From positions 1-64,000 of the forward strand of contig NZ_JAUSBA010000066.1 in assembly GCF_030652235.1 (NCBI RefSeq): DNA of 64,000 bases, given 5' to 3'. The notes beneath the pieces are model-generated. The model did not search any database, had not been told where the DNA came from, and was given only the letters and a program-made list of their open reading frames with translations. Each line of letters opens with the position of its first letter. Position 1 is the stretch's first letter. This stretch comes from Cypionkella sp. Lineage in GTDB: Bacteria > Pseudomonadota > Alphaproteobacteria > Rhodobacterales > Rhodobacteraceae. Shown piece by piece: positions 48,063 to 56,916 of this stretch. Both the position numbers and the translations under genes were made by a program.

Positions 48063-48821
48063 TTACACCTCAACCCCGCCTTTGACGCCAGTGATGTAGG
48101 ACACGATATCGTTGCCGTCGGTTTCATCGCGGCGCAGACTTGCCACAATCCGACCACGGCGGAACACCACGATGCGGTCCACCAGATCAAACACTTGCCG
48201 CAGGTTATGCGACACCAGGATCAGCGGCACGCCGCGGGCTTTCAACCCACGGATGATGTTTTCAACCTGTGCGGTTTCCTGCACACCCAGCGCCGCCGTG
48301 GGTTCATCCATGATCACCAGTTTGGAGGCGAACGCCGCCGTGCGGGCGATGGAGACGCATTGGCGCTGACCGCCCGACATGTTGCGGATCGGGTTGTCAA
48401 TGTTGGGGATTTTAACCGCCGTCGTCTTCAAAGCCTCGAGCGTTTTCTCGCGCATCGCTTTGCGGTCGAGGATGGAGAAGGGCCCCAGTTTCAGCTTGAA
48501 CAACTCGCGGCCCAGAAACAGGTTGGATGGCACATCCAGATCATCGGCCAAGGCGAGGGTTTGGAACACGGTTTCAATGCCAGACTCGCGGGCCTGCAGG
48601 GGGCCTGCGAAATGCACCGGTTGGCCGTCGAAGATCACGTCGCCTGCGCTGCGTTGCTCTACCGCCGTAATCTGGCGCACGAAGGTGGATTTGCCCGCAC
48701 CATTATCCCCGACCACCGCGACATGTTCGCCGTGGCGCAGGTTGAAATTGGCGTCTTCCAGCGCGTGCACGCCGCCGTAGCGTTTGGTCAGGCCACGGGT
48801 TTCCAGGATAAATTCGCTCAT
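48063..48821 (-). CDS. Sugar ABC transporter ATP-binding protein (single-domain, FrcA-like)
   Basis: VVGDNGAGKST; NMSGGQRQCVSIARTA; IMDEPTAALGV. Confidence 0.95.
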   Translation of the reverse strand: MSEFILETRGLTKRYGGVHALEDANFNLRHGEHVAVVGDNGAGKSTFVRQITAVEQRSAGDVIFDGQPVHFAGPLQARESGIETVFQTLALADDLDVPSNLFLGRELFKLKLGPFSILDRKAMREKTLEALKTTAVKIPNIDNPIRNMSGGQRQCVSIARTAAFASKLVIMDEPTAALGVQETAQVENIIRGLKARGVPLILVSHNLRQVFDLVDRIVVFRRGRIVASLRRDETDGNDIVSYITGVKGGVEV

Positions 48822-49891
48822 GCCCGTGCCCCCCGGCTTTTTTGCCGCCATTGATCCAGCACAACCGCGCCGACGATGATCGCGCCTTTCACCATCTCTT
48901 GGTAATAGGCATCGAGTTTCAGGAAGGTGAAGCCCGAGATGATCACGCCGAAGATCAGCGCGCCGATCACCGTGCCGATGATCGAGCCGCGCCCGCCTTG
49001 CAGGGAAATCCCGCCAATGACGGCCATAGCGATGGCATCAAGTTCATACATCACCCCCATATTTGCCTGCGCGGTCTGGCCTTTCGACGACACCACGATG
49101 GCAGCGACAGAGGCCAGCATCCCAGCGATGATATAGACCAGCACCTTGTGACGGTCGACGTTGATGCCTGACATCCGGGTGGCTTGTTCATTGGACCCAA
49201 TGGCATACGAATGTTTGCCGTATTTGGTGTAGGTCATGATCAGATGGAACAGCACGGCCAAGGCGATGAAGACGAACACCGGGCGCATCCCGGAACCAAT
49301 GGCGTTGTAGCTTTCGGTGGGGAAGGAAATCGGGTTGCCGGTGGACCACCAGCGCGCAAAGCCTCGGGCCGAGACCATCATGCCGAGCGTGGCGATGAAG
49401 GGCGGGATTTTGGTATAGGCGATCAGTGCGCCGTTGATCAGGCCCGCAATCAAGCCGCAGGTCAACCCGACGAGGATGGGAATAAGGATCGGCAAATCCA
49501 TTGCCCAATCGCCGAAGATCGCCTTCGGGTTGGGGTTGCCGTTGACGAGGGCGGTCTGCGCAAAACTCATCGCGACCATGGCCGTGGCCCCGACGATAGA
49601 GCCGGAGGACAGGTCAATGCCGCCAGTGATGATCACTTGCGTCACGCCGATGGCAATGATGCCAACGGTGGCGACTTGCAGAATGATGATCGACAGGCGC
49701 TGGGTGTTGAACAGGCCCGAGGTGCCCTCGCGGGTGTTGAACAGAAAGCTTTCACCGATGATCAGGCGGCCGAGGATCTCAAACGCCGCAACGATGATCA
49801 CGAACGCGATGAACACGTTCAACTCTTGCGGGCGGGCTTTCTTCGATGGATCGTATTTCAGGCCACCAAGGCCATGCGCAGGCTCTGCCAT
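48818..49891 (-). CDS. Sugar ABC transporter permease (RbsC/FrcC-like)
   Basis: ITGGIDLSSGSIVG; IGGISLQGGRGSIIGTVIGALIFG. Confidence 0.95.
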   Translation of the reverse strand: MAEPAHGLGGLKYDPSKKARPQELNVFIAFVIIVAAFEILGRLIIGESFLFNTREGTSGLFNTQRLSIIILQVATVGIIAIGVTQVIITGGIDLSSGSIVGATAMVAMSFAQTALVNGNPNPKAIFGDWAMDLPILIPILVGLTCGLIAGLINGALIAYTKIPPFIATLGMMVSARGFARWWSTGNPISFPTESYNAIGSGMRPVFVFIALAVLFHLIMTYTKYGKHSYAIGSNEQATRMSGINVDRHKVLVYIIAGMLASVAAIVVSSKGQTAQANMGVMYELDAIAMAVIGGISLQGGRGSIIGTVIGALIFGVIISGFTFLKLDAYYQEMVKGAIIVGAVVLDQWRQKSRGARA

Positions 49892-49960
49892 GGGCTTCTC
49901 TCCCCCAAATTTCACATGAAAACGGTCTTAACTCTGCGTTTCCCGGCGCGGAGTAAAACG

Positions 49961-49986
49961 AAGGGCGGCGTTTGACCGCCGCCCTT
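49961..49986 (-). terminator. Intercistronic hairpin between binding-protein and permease genes
   Basis: AAGGGCGGCG-TTTGAC-CGCCGCCCTT; on the minus strand it is followed by CGTTTTA. Confidence 0.65.
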
Positions 49987-50001
49987 CTTTCCCGTTAGGG
50001 A

Positions 50002-50943
50002 TCAGTTCTTGGCAGCGTAATCGGCGACATTCGCTGGGGTCACCAGTTGGAACGGCACGTAGACTTTCTGATCGACAGCCTCGCCTTTGCTCAGCTTGAT
50101 CGCCGCATCCAAAGCGCCAGCGCCTTGGCCTGCTGCGTCTTGGAACACGGTCACATCAAGATCGCCCGCCTGCATCGCAGCCAGCGCGTCTTGGGTGGCA
50201 TCGACACCGCCGACCACGACCGACTTCATGTCGATATTGGCGGCTTTCATCGCTTGGATCGCGCCAATCGCCATCTCGTCGTTGTTGGCAATCACGCCAT
50301 CAAACGCGGTGCCCGAGGACAGCCAGTTGGTCATCAGGGTTTGCGCCTGATCACGGCTCCAGTTGGCGGTTTGCTCGTCAATGATGGTCAACTCGACGAC
50401 GCATTTGCCAGCGGCCATCACATCATGGATGTCAGCGGTGCGCTGCACGGCGGCTTGGTTGGAAAGCTCGCCCATCATGACATAGACATTGGCTTTGTCT
50501 TTGCCAGCGGCTTTCAACTGCGCGCAAACTTCGATGGTTTCCAAGGTGCCAGAATCGACTTCGTTCGAGGCGACGAAAGCTTGGTTATCCGGCAAGGTAT
50601 CGACGTTGATCGGCTGGCGGTTGACGTAGACCAGCGGGATATTGGCAGCGGCAGCCGCATCCGACATCGCTTGGGTGGCCGAAGTGTCGACCGGGTTGAC
50701 GATGATCGCGGTCACACCCGAGGCGATGAAGTTGTTGATCTGGTCGAGTTGCTTGGCCACATCGTTCTGCGCATCTTCGATTTGCAGCGAAACGCCGAGT
50801 TCCTTGCCTTTGGCATCCATGCCGTTGCGCAGAACGGTCAGGAAGTTGTCGTCAAACAGCGCCATCGACACGCCGATGCCATCTGCCATCGCCGAAGTGC
50901 CCATCAGGGCCGCGAAACCAGCGATCAAAAGGGTCTTTTTCAT
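50002..50943 (-). CDS. Sugar ABC transporter substrate-binding protein
   Basis: Signal peptide and periplasmic-binding-protein type I fold motifs (DAQNDVAKQLDQINNFIASGVTAIIVNPVDT). Confidence 0.95.
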   Translation of the reverse strand: MKKTLLIAGFAALMGTSAMADGIGVSMALFDDNFLTVLRNGMDAKGKELGVSLQIEDAQNDVAKQLDQINNFIASGVTAIIVNPVDTSATQAMSDAAAAANIPLVYVNRQPINVDTLPDNQAFVASNEVDSGTLETIEVCAQLKAAGKDKANVYVMMGELSNQAAVQRTADIHDVMAAGKCVVELTIIDEQTANWSRDQAQTLMTNWLSSGTAFDGVIANNDEMAIGAIQAMKAANIDMKSVVVGGVDATQDALAAMQAGDLDVTVFQDAAGQGAGALDAAIKLSKGEAVDQKVYVPFQLVTPANVADYAAKN

Positions 50944-51023
50944 GTGTCTCTCCTCCACAAGTCGGTGTCCGGCACACCGTTTTTGGCCGGACCGCCCTCT
51001 CCCAAGGGCGGTATTCTGCCGCG

Positions 51024-51851
51024 TCAGGCGGCTATGCCCGCGCGGATGAATTCGATAGATGCCGTCAGCGCGGATTTGGGGTCCGCCAGATCGTGCACTG
51101 ATGCGGCGAAAGGTTCGTAGCTGATCGCACCTGTGTAGCCTGCGGCACGCAAGGCGCGGATCTGGGCGACGTTGCCCAACAGGTCATCGGCATCGACCAG
51201 AACCCGGTGCGGGTCGCGCATGTCGCCCACATAGATGCTGTCCTTGACGCCCGAGACATGCACGATCCCAGTCAGGTCCGGGTAGATCGGACCGCCGCCA
51301 GCAAGGGCGTGGTGGAAGGTGTCATGTACGATAAAATAGGTGCCTTTACCGCCGACGGCTTCGATCACTTCGGCGAGGATGTCTTTGTAGCGCAAGCTAC
51401 ACACCTCAAACCCCAGCGGTTCGACCATGGCTTTCAATCCGTAGGATTGCAGCATCGGCAGCAGGGCGCGCAGGGCGGTTTCGGTGACTTGGCGGCTTTC
51501 GGCACGCGAGGTCGCCACGTTGTCATTGCGTGGGATCAGGCTGATGGCTTCGGCGCCGCAAGCCTTGGCGATTTTCATCAGGGCTTCGGCCTCGGCGCGT
51601 TTGACATCGGACCAATCGTTGAACATTTTCACTTCGGCAAGCGCGAGGATGCGCAGGCCGCGCGCTTTGGCGGCAGCGCCCACTTCGGCGGGCTCGGCAC
51701 CGTCAAACAGCGGTGTTTTGAAATCATTGCGGAATTCGACACCCACGCAGCCCAAAGACTGTGCGAGATCAAGGAAGGCCAACCAGCCCAGTTTCGGGGT
51801 GGTCATGTGGTTCAGCGCGAAAGGCAGCATTCTGGGAATTCCTCGACTCAT
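51024..51851 (-). CDS. TIM-barrel sugar phosphate isomerase/epimerase (MocC/IolI-like)
   Basis: AP-endonuclease-2-like barrel: MVEPLGFEVCSLRY, YFIVHDTFHHALAGG. Confidence 0.85.
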   Translation of the reverse strand: MSRGIPRMLPFALNHMTTPKLGWLAFLDLAQSLGCVGVEFRNDFKTPLFDGAEPAEVGAAAKARGLRILALAEVKMFNDWSDVKRAEAEALMKIAKACGAEAISLIPRNDNVATSRAESRQVTETALRALLPMLQSYGLKAMVEPLGFEVCSLRYKDILAEVIEAVGGKGTYFIVHDTFHHALAGGGPIYPDLTGIVHVSGVKDSIYVGDMRDPHRVLVDADDLLGNVAQIRALRAAGYTGAISYEPFAASVHDLADPKSALTASIEFIRAGIAA

Positions 51852-51883
51852 GGCCCCTCTTTGGGCCAGTTGTCGCACTGTCG

Positions 51884-51899
51884 TAGAATTGATATTCTA
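51884..51899. promoter_or_regulatory. Candidate LacI-family operator O1
   Basis: TAGAAT-TGAT-ATTCTA inverted repeat upstream of the TIM-barrel/ABC operon. Confidence 0.5.
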
Positions 51900-52015
51900 T
51901 TTCAAGTCAGAATTCTTCTATCGGTTCTATTTAGGGGGGCGAAGTCTGATGTGTTTTGACGATATTTTCGCGCGACACTTTGATTGTGTCCAGAATATCG
52001 GGTCCGCACTGTGGG

Positions 52016-53041
52016 TTAGACCGACTCGGCCACATGCAAATCGGGCGACAGGAAATGCTGCAAACCGCCGGGGCCTCGGCCTTCGGTGGCGGCGCGGGTC
52101 ATGATCAGCATCAGATCGCGGCAAAGCTTTTCCAGCGGGGTATCCACCGTCAGCGTGATCAACCCCTCGGCCAGACCTGCCCGAGATTCAGGGGTAAGCG
52201 CCGAGACCACCAAAGCTACATCGCCCGGCGCGCGCGCCTCGCGCAGCGCGGCAATCGCGCCCTCCATCCCGCCGCCCGCGACATAGATGCCACGCAGATC
52301 GGGCTGGCGGGCCAGCAGGCTGAGGGTGGTCTCGTAGGTCAGCTGGCGAGTCTCTAAGTTAACCAGCGTGTCCAGAACCGTCAGATGCGGCGCACATTCG
52401 CGCAGGTAACCGCGAAATCCGGTCTCGCGCAATTCATGGCCATGCCAGCGGTGGCCACCAACAAACAATGCCATCACGCCGGGTTTTCGAGCTGTTTGGT
52501 GCATGAACCAAGCGGCGGTGCGACCCACTTTTAGGTTATTTAGCCCCAAATAGCCCGCGCGGGCGCCTTGTGCAAAGTCTGACAGCAAGGAAAACACCGC
52601 GAGCCCTTTGCTGGAAAGCTCTTCGACTGCCGCCGTCACCTCGGGGTGGTTCACGGCGGTGGCGGCGAGAACATCACAGCGGCCCGCCATGCCGCGCAGC
52701 GCGCTTGCCATTTCACCGGGGGCTTGGCTGCTGGAAAACTCCAGCACCAGACGTCCCTGCACACCGGGGGCGCTGGTGACGGCACGTTGCAACGCTTCGG
52801 CGAAGGCTTTGTAGAAGTCCTGCCCCTGTTTGTGCAACACCACGCCAAAGCGAATTTCGCGCAGATCAAGCGGGCGGGGTGACAGGCGGCGGGCGGCGGG
52901 GTGGCCAATGCGGTCTGCCGCCGCGATGATCTGGGCGCGGGTGTCTTCGCGCACAGGCTCGCGTCCGTTCAACACCCGGTCGACCGTGGCGACGGAAACC
53001 CCCGCCGCGCGCGCCAAATCTGCCATGCCCAAACGTTTCAT
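52016..53041 (-). CDS. LacI family transcriptional regulator
   Basis: MKRLGMADLARAAGVSVATVDRVLNGREPVREDTRAQI HTH. Confidence 0.95.
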   Translation of the reverse strand: MKRLGMADLARAAGVSVATVDRVLNGREPVREDTRAQIIAAADRIGHPAARRLSPRPLDLREIRFGVVLHKQGQDFYKAFAEALQRAVTSAPGVQGRLVLEFSSSQAPGEMASALRGMAGRCDVLAATAVNHPEVTAAVEELSSKGLAVFSLLSDFAQGARAGYLGLNNLKVGRTAAWFMHQTARKPGVMALFVGGHRWHGHELRETGFRGYLRECAPHLTVLDTLVNLETRQLTYETTLSLLARQPDLRGIYVAGGGMEGAIAALREARAPGDVALVVSALTPESRAGLAEGLITLTVDTPLEKLCRDLMLIMTRAATEGRGPGGLQHFLSPDLHVAESV

Positions 53042-53126
53042 CGCGACCCCCTGATGCGTTTTCATCACCAATGCGGCCATTCTGACGAGATATGATGAGA
53101 AATGCCAGAGCCTGGCTTGGCAGAAA

Positions 53127-53142
53127 TGGAATATATCTTCTA
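53127..53142. promoter_or_regulatory. Candidate LacI-family operator O2
   Basis: TGGAATATATCTTCTA, 12/16 identical to O1, in the LacI/MocD-like divergent intergenic region. Confidence 0.4.
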
Positions 53143-53179
53143 TCCTAGACGCAGAGTTGGTCGGAGAGGGAGGGCTTCT

Positions 53180-54268
53180 ATGACAAAGCGCGATTATTCA
53201 CTGCTGGGCCCGGATGGGGCGCGGGCGGTTGCGACCGGGCTTGCGGCGGCAGAGTGGTATCACACCGAGGTGCCGCGCAAAGAGATGAAGGCGCTGATGC
53301 AGCGCAGCGATGCGCCTGCGATCCGGGATACATTGCTGCTGTATGGGCTGATGATCGCCTTCGCGGGCATCGGGATTTATCTGTGGCCGTCGTGGTATAG
53401 TGCGCCGTTTTGGCTCGCTTACGGCGTGCTGTATGGCTCGGCTTCTGACAGCCGTTGGCATGAATGTGGTCACGGTACCGCGTTCAAGACGCCATGGATG
53501 AACAATGTGGTGTTTGAAATCGCCAGTTTCATGATCATGCGCAATTCGGCGACCTGGCGTTGGAGCCACGCGCGCCATCACACCGACACCTATATCGTTG
53601 GCCGTGACCCCGAGATTGCGATCATGCGTCCGGTGGTGTTTGCCAAAGTGATCGCCGGGTTCTTCGGGCTGCCGGATGTGGCGGCGTTTCTTCCGCGCAT
53701 GCTGTACAACGCCTTCGTCGGCGTGCATCCGACCGAAAAGACCTTTGTGCCGGAAAGCGAATGGCCGAAAGTGGTGCGGGTGGCGCGAATCTCAACTGCG
53801 ATTTATGGCGCGACGATTGCACTGGCGCTTGGGATGGGGTCTATTCTGCCGCTGATGGTGATCGGCCTGCCCCGGCTTTATGGCGCGTGGCATCATGTGA
53901 TGACCGGGTTGTTGCAGCATGGGGGCTTGGCCGACAATGTGATCGACCACCGGCTGAACTCGCGCACCGTCTATATGAACCCGGTCAGCCGCTTCATCTA
54001 TTGGAACATGAACTACCATGTAGAGCATCACATGTTCCCGATGGTGCCCTATCACGCCCTGCCCCGATTGCACGCGGCGATCAAGCATGACCTGCCCGCA
54101 CCGAATACCTCGATTGCGCAGGCGTTTGGCGAGATGTGGCCTGCACTGCGGCGGCAACTGGCCTCTGAGGATTACTTCCTGAAGCGCAGCCTGCCCGCCA
54201 CCGCCAAACCTTACCGTGAAGATTTCCACCTGGCCGCACTTGGTGCCGCCGCAACTGCTGCGGAGTAG
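53180..54268 (+). CDS. Fatty-acid-desaturase-superfamily oxygenase (MocD-like)
   Basis: His boxes HECGHGTAF, HARHHTDTY, NYHVEHHMFP. Confidence 0.85.
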   Translation: MTKRDYSLLGPDGARAVATGLAAAEWYHTEVPRKEMKALMQRSDAPAIRDTLLLYGLMIAFAGIGIYLWPSWYSAPFWLAYGVLYGSASDSRWHECGHGTAFKTPWMNNVVFEIASFMIMRNSATWRWSHARHHTDTYIVGRDPEIAIMRPVVFAKVIAGFFGLPDVAAFLPRMLYNAFVGVHPTEKTFVPESEWPKVVRVARISTAIYGATIALALGMGSILPLMVIGLPRLYGAWHHVMTGLLQHGGLADNVIDHRLNSRTVYMNPVSRFIYWNMNYHVEHHMFPMVPYHALPRLHAAIKHDLPAPNTSIAQAFGEMWPALRRQLASEDYFLKRSLPATAKPYREDFHLAALGAAATAAE

Positions 54269-54586
54269 ATGATGACCCAATGGATTGACGCTTGTGCCAC
54301 CGATGACATTGACGCGGAGGATCTGATCCGTTTCGATCATGCCGGGGCGACCTATGCGATTTACCACGCGCCGGATGGCAAGTTTTACGCCACAGCGGGC
54401 AAATGCACCCATGAAGAGGTGCATTTGGCGGATGGGTTGGTGATGGACTATGTGATCGAATGTCCCAAGCACAACGGCCAGTTTGATTACCGCACGGGCG
54501 AAGCAAAACGTGCGCCGGTCTGCATCAATCTGAAAACCTACCCGGTGAAGGTTGAGGGCGCGCGCGTCTTCATTCAGGTATCCTAA
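54269..54586 (+). CDS. Rieske [2Fe-2S] ferredoxin (MocE-like)
   Basis: CTHEEVHLADG...CPKHNGQFDYRTGEA. Confidence 0.9.
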   Translation: MMTQWIDACATDDIDAEDLIRFDHAGATYAIYHAPDGKFYATAGKCTHEEVHLADGLVMDYVIECPKHNGQFDYRTGEAKRAPVCINLKTYPVKVEGARVFIQVS

Positions 54587-55383
54587 TGGCACGTTTGACG
54601 GTTAAGGATTTGCTGGATCAGCGCGGCAAACACCCGTTTGCCATGCTGCGGGTGGAGACTCTGGAGGAGGCTGAGGCTGCGGAAAAAGCCGGGGTTGAAC
54701 TGCTGTCGATCCCACCTGCGATGATCCATGATCGGCAGTTTCGTGATGCAGCACCCACGGCTTTCGCCTTTCCGGGGGATAATTTCTATGAAATTGGCGA
54801 TACGGCGGATTTTCTGAAATGGGCGTTTCCGCTGTTCAAAGCGGGGGCGGATGGGTTCTATTGTTCGGGGTCGTTGCAGACGGTGACGGCGATGGCGGAT
54901 CATGGCCTGCCGGTCTGCGGCCATGTCGGGCTGATCCCGTCGAAACGCACTTGGACGGGCGGTTTCAAGGCGGTGGGCAAGACCTTGGCCTCGGCGCAAC
55001 TGGTCTATCAGCAGTGCCGCGCGCTGGAGGCGGCGGGGGCGTTTGCGGTCGAGATCGAAGTGGTGCCACATTCGATCACCGAGGCGATTGCCGCCAAAAC
55101 CGGGCTGTTCCTGATCTCGATGGGCGCAGGGCCTGCAGGTCATGCGCAATATCTGTTCAGCGATGATGTGCTGGGGCAAACCTCGGGCCATGTGCCGCGC
55201 CATGCCAAGCGCTATGCCGATTTCGCCAGCGAACACGCGCGGTTGCAGCAGTTGCGGATTGCAGCGATGACGGCTTTCGCCAGCGATGTGCATGGCGGAG
55301 CCTATCCTGCGCCGCAGTATATGGTCGACAGCGACGCCGACGTGGTGGCGGCGTTTCGGGAGTGGCTGGAGGCGCAGGACTAG
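54583..55383 (+). CDS. PanB-like (ketopantoate hydroxymethyltransferase family) protein
   Basis: GADGFYCSGSLQTVTAMADHGLPVCGHVGLIPSKRTWTGGFKAVGKT; PanB-type barrel motif. Start near 54583-54586. Confidence 0.8.
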   Translation, partial: LMARLTVKDLLDQRGKHPFAMLRVETLEEAEAAEKAGVELLSIPPAMIHDRQFRDAAPTAFAFPGDNFYEIGDTADFLKWAFPLFKAGADGFYCSGSLQTVTAMADHGLPVCGHVGLIPSKRTWTGGFKAVGKTLASAQLVYQQCRALEAAGAFAVEIEVVPHSITEAIAAKTGLFLISMGAGPAGHAQYLFSDDVLGQTSGHVPRHAKRYADFASEHARLQQLRIAAMTAFASDVHGGAYPAPQYMVDSDADVVAAFREWLEAQD

Positions 55384-55419
55384 GCTTTCCACGCGAGATG
55401 CCTCGGCCCAAAATGCAAA

Positions 55420-55444
55420 CGCCCACCGTGTGACACGGTGGGCG
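55420..55444 (+). terminator. Hairpin terminator downstream of the PanB-like gene
   Basis: CGCCCACCGTG-TGA-CACGGTGGGCG perfect 11-bp stem. Confidence 0.6.
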
Positions 55445-55483
55445 TCTTGCTGTTCGGCAGGAAGATGGCGACTTCGCAACAAC

Positions 55484-55666
55484 ATGAACCATCAACCCGA
55501 GACTTATAAGTGGACAGACTGCATCTCTTTTTCAGCCCTCATGGCCGCCCTAAAATATAGCCTTTTCAGTTGTTTGGCAGTATACATGATCTACACTTCC
55601 CTCTTGGACAGATTTCCGGGTGATTTAAGCTACTGCCTGCACCTGCTGATCGGTTTCGCGCATTGA
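55484..55666 (+). CDS. Small hypothetical membrane ORF (60 aa), low support
   Basis: MNHQPETYKWTDCISFSALMAALKYSLFSCLAVYMIYTSLLDRFPGDLSYCLHLLIGFAH. Confidence 0.3.
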   Translation: MNHQPETYKWTDCISFSALMAALKYSLFSCLAVYMIYTSLLDRFPGDLSYCLHLLIGFAH

Positions 55667-55869
55667 GGTTGATTTTCACCCACGAGGAGGACATCGCGGC
55701 ATTCCACCGCCGTTTCCTCCCCACCACCACGATCTCTGCAGAGTTCGGGTTGCATCGAAACGTCCTCCGCAAGCGACTGGCGGCGGCCCGGGTTTCCCGC
55801 TTTGGCCCAAATGGAACGGATTTTGGTGCGGTTTATCTGCGCACGGATGTGGAAGTCGCATTGCGTTAA
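55663..55869 (+). pseudogene. HTH-containing fragment, possible mobile-element (TniQ-like C-terminus) remnant
   Basis: DIAAFHRRFLPTTTISAEFGLHRNVLRKRLAAARVSRFG... in an otherwise gene-poor interval next to a tRNA. Confidence 0.35.
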
Positions 55870-56142
55870 CGCAGCCTTGCCTGATCAAACAGGCGAGCAG
55901 AATAATAACCCGGCATCAGTACGCTGGCTGCGCGCGCCTTGCCCGCTCGAATAAAGCAGCCGACATGTTTCGGAATCAGCCTATTCTCCAAACCTTAACC
56001 GTCAGATCCCTGAGACCTGACGCGAGATCAGAAACCACTCGGCTGCGTCTGAGGCAAGTTGGACTTGCAACTCGCAAGCACAAAGCACACGCGTATCGCT
56101 CGTATCCCCATCAATTTCTGACGTCCCGCCGCAATCGGGGCA

Positions 56143-56174
56143 AAACACCGACTTTTGTCGAAAAGTCGGTGTTT
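56143..56174 (-). terminator. Hairpin downstream of tRNA-Arg
   Basis: AAACACCGACTTTT-GTCG-AAAAGTCGGTGTTT perfect 14-bp stem; TTTT context on the minus strand. Confidence 0.65.
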
Positions 56175-56208
56175 AGATGTCGAACGTCATTTACACGACT
56201 GACTGAAC

Positions 56209-56285
56209 TGGTGATCCCGGGACGACTCGAACGCCCAACATCCTGATTAGAAGTCAGGTGCTCTATCCAGTTGAGCTACGGGACC
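56209..56285 (-). tRNA. tRNA-Arg (anticodon TCT)
   Basis: Reverse complement GGTCCCGTAGCTCAACTGGATAGAGCACCTGACTTCTAATCAGGATGTTGGGCGTTCGAGTCGTCCCGGGATCACCA folds as a cloverleaf. Confidence 0.95.
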
Positions 56286-56451
56286 ATGATTCCTTTGATA
56301 GCGGTTCGGAAAATGGTTCGCAACGCTTACCTCTATGCCTAGTGTGTTGTTACTCCATCCGTTTTCTGGCTGAGAGCTTGGCTTAGAGGGTTCGTGCGCA
56401 ATCAGTTGATCTGCAGAGCCGCGTTTGGCCTATGTGCGGCGGGATCGGCCC

Positions 56452-56916
56452 TTAAGCAAGGCTGCGCGTCATGTAAACTGAGTTCATATCAATGCTATAG
56501 CCCTCAAAAGGCGGGCAATCTTCAAAGCCAGCTTTGGCGTACAACGCGCGGGCGGCAACGAAGGTGGGCTGCACGCCAGTCTCTAGGGACAGGCGTTTCA
56601 GGCCTGCGGCTTTGGCTTCGGCCAAGAGGTGATCAAGCATGATACGCGACAGCCCCCTACCCCGTGCTTCGGTCAGCACATGCATGGATTTGATCTCGGC
56701 ATGGCCCGCATCGATGCGCTTGAAAGCGCCCATCGCCAAGGGTTTGCCCGCGTCGCGCAGCACGAAAAAATTCACCGCTGGTATCGCCAGTTCCGAGGCA
56801 TCCATCATATGGATGCTTTCGGGCGGAGTATCGGCGTGCATGTCGGCGGTATGGCGCTGCATCAGCAGGGCCAAATCTGTGCTCAGCGGGCTTTCCTTGG
56901 CGATGGTTATACTCAT
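56452..56916 (-). CDS. GNAT family N-acetyltransferase
   Basis: IKSMHVLTEARGRGLSRIMLDHLLAEAKAAGLKRLSLETG. Confidence 0.9.
   Translation of the reverse strand: MSITIAKESPLSTDLALLMQRHTADMHADTPPESIHMMDASELAIPAVNFFVLRDAGKPLAMGAFKRIDAGHAEIKSMHVLTEARGRGLSRIMLDHLLAEAKAAGLKRLSLETGVQPTFVAARALYAKAGFEDCPPFEGYSIDMNSVYMTRSLA

Noticed and set aside
55965-56246. 93-aa plus ORF overlapping the tRNA
   Set aside because: Its C-terminus is translated antisense tRNA-Arg and the hairpin; typical spurious ORF ('VIPGRLERPTS').
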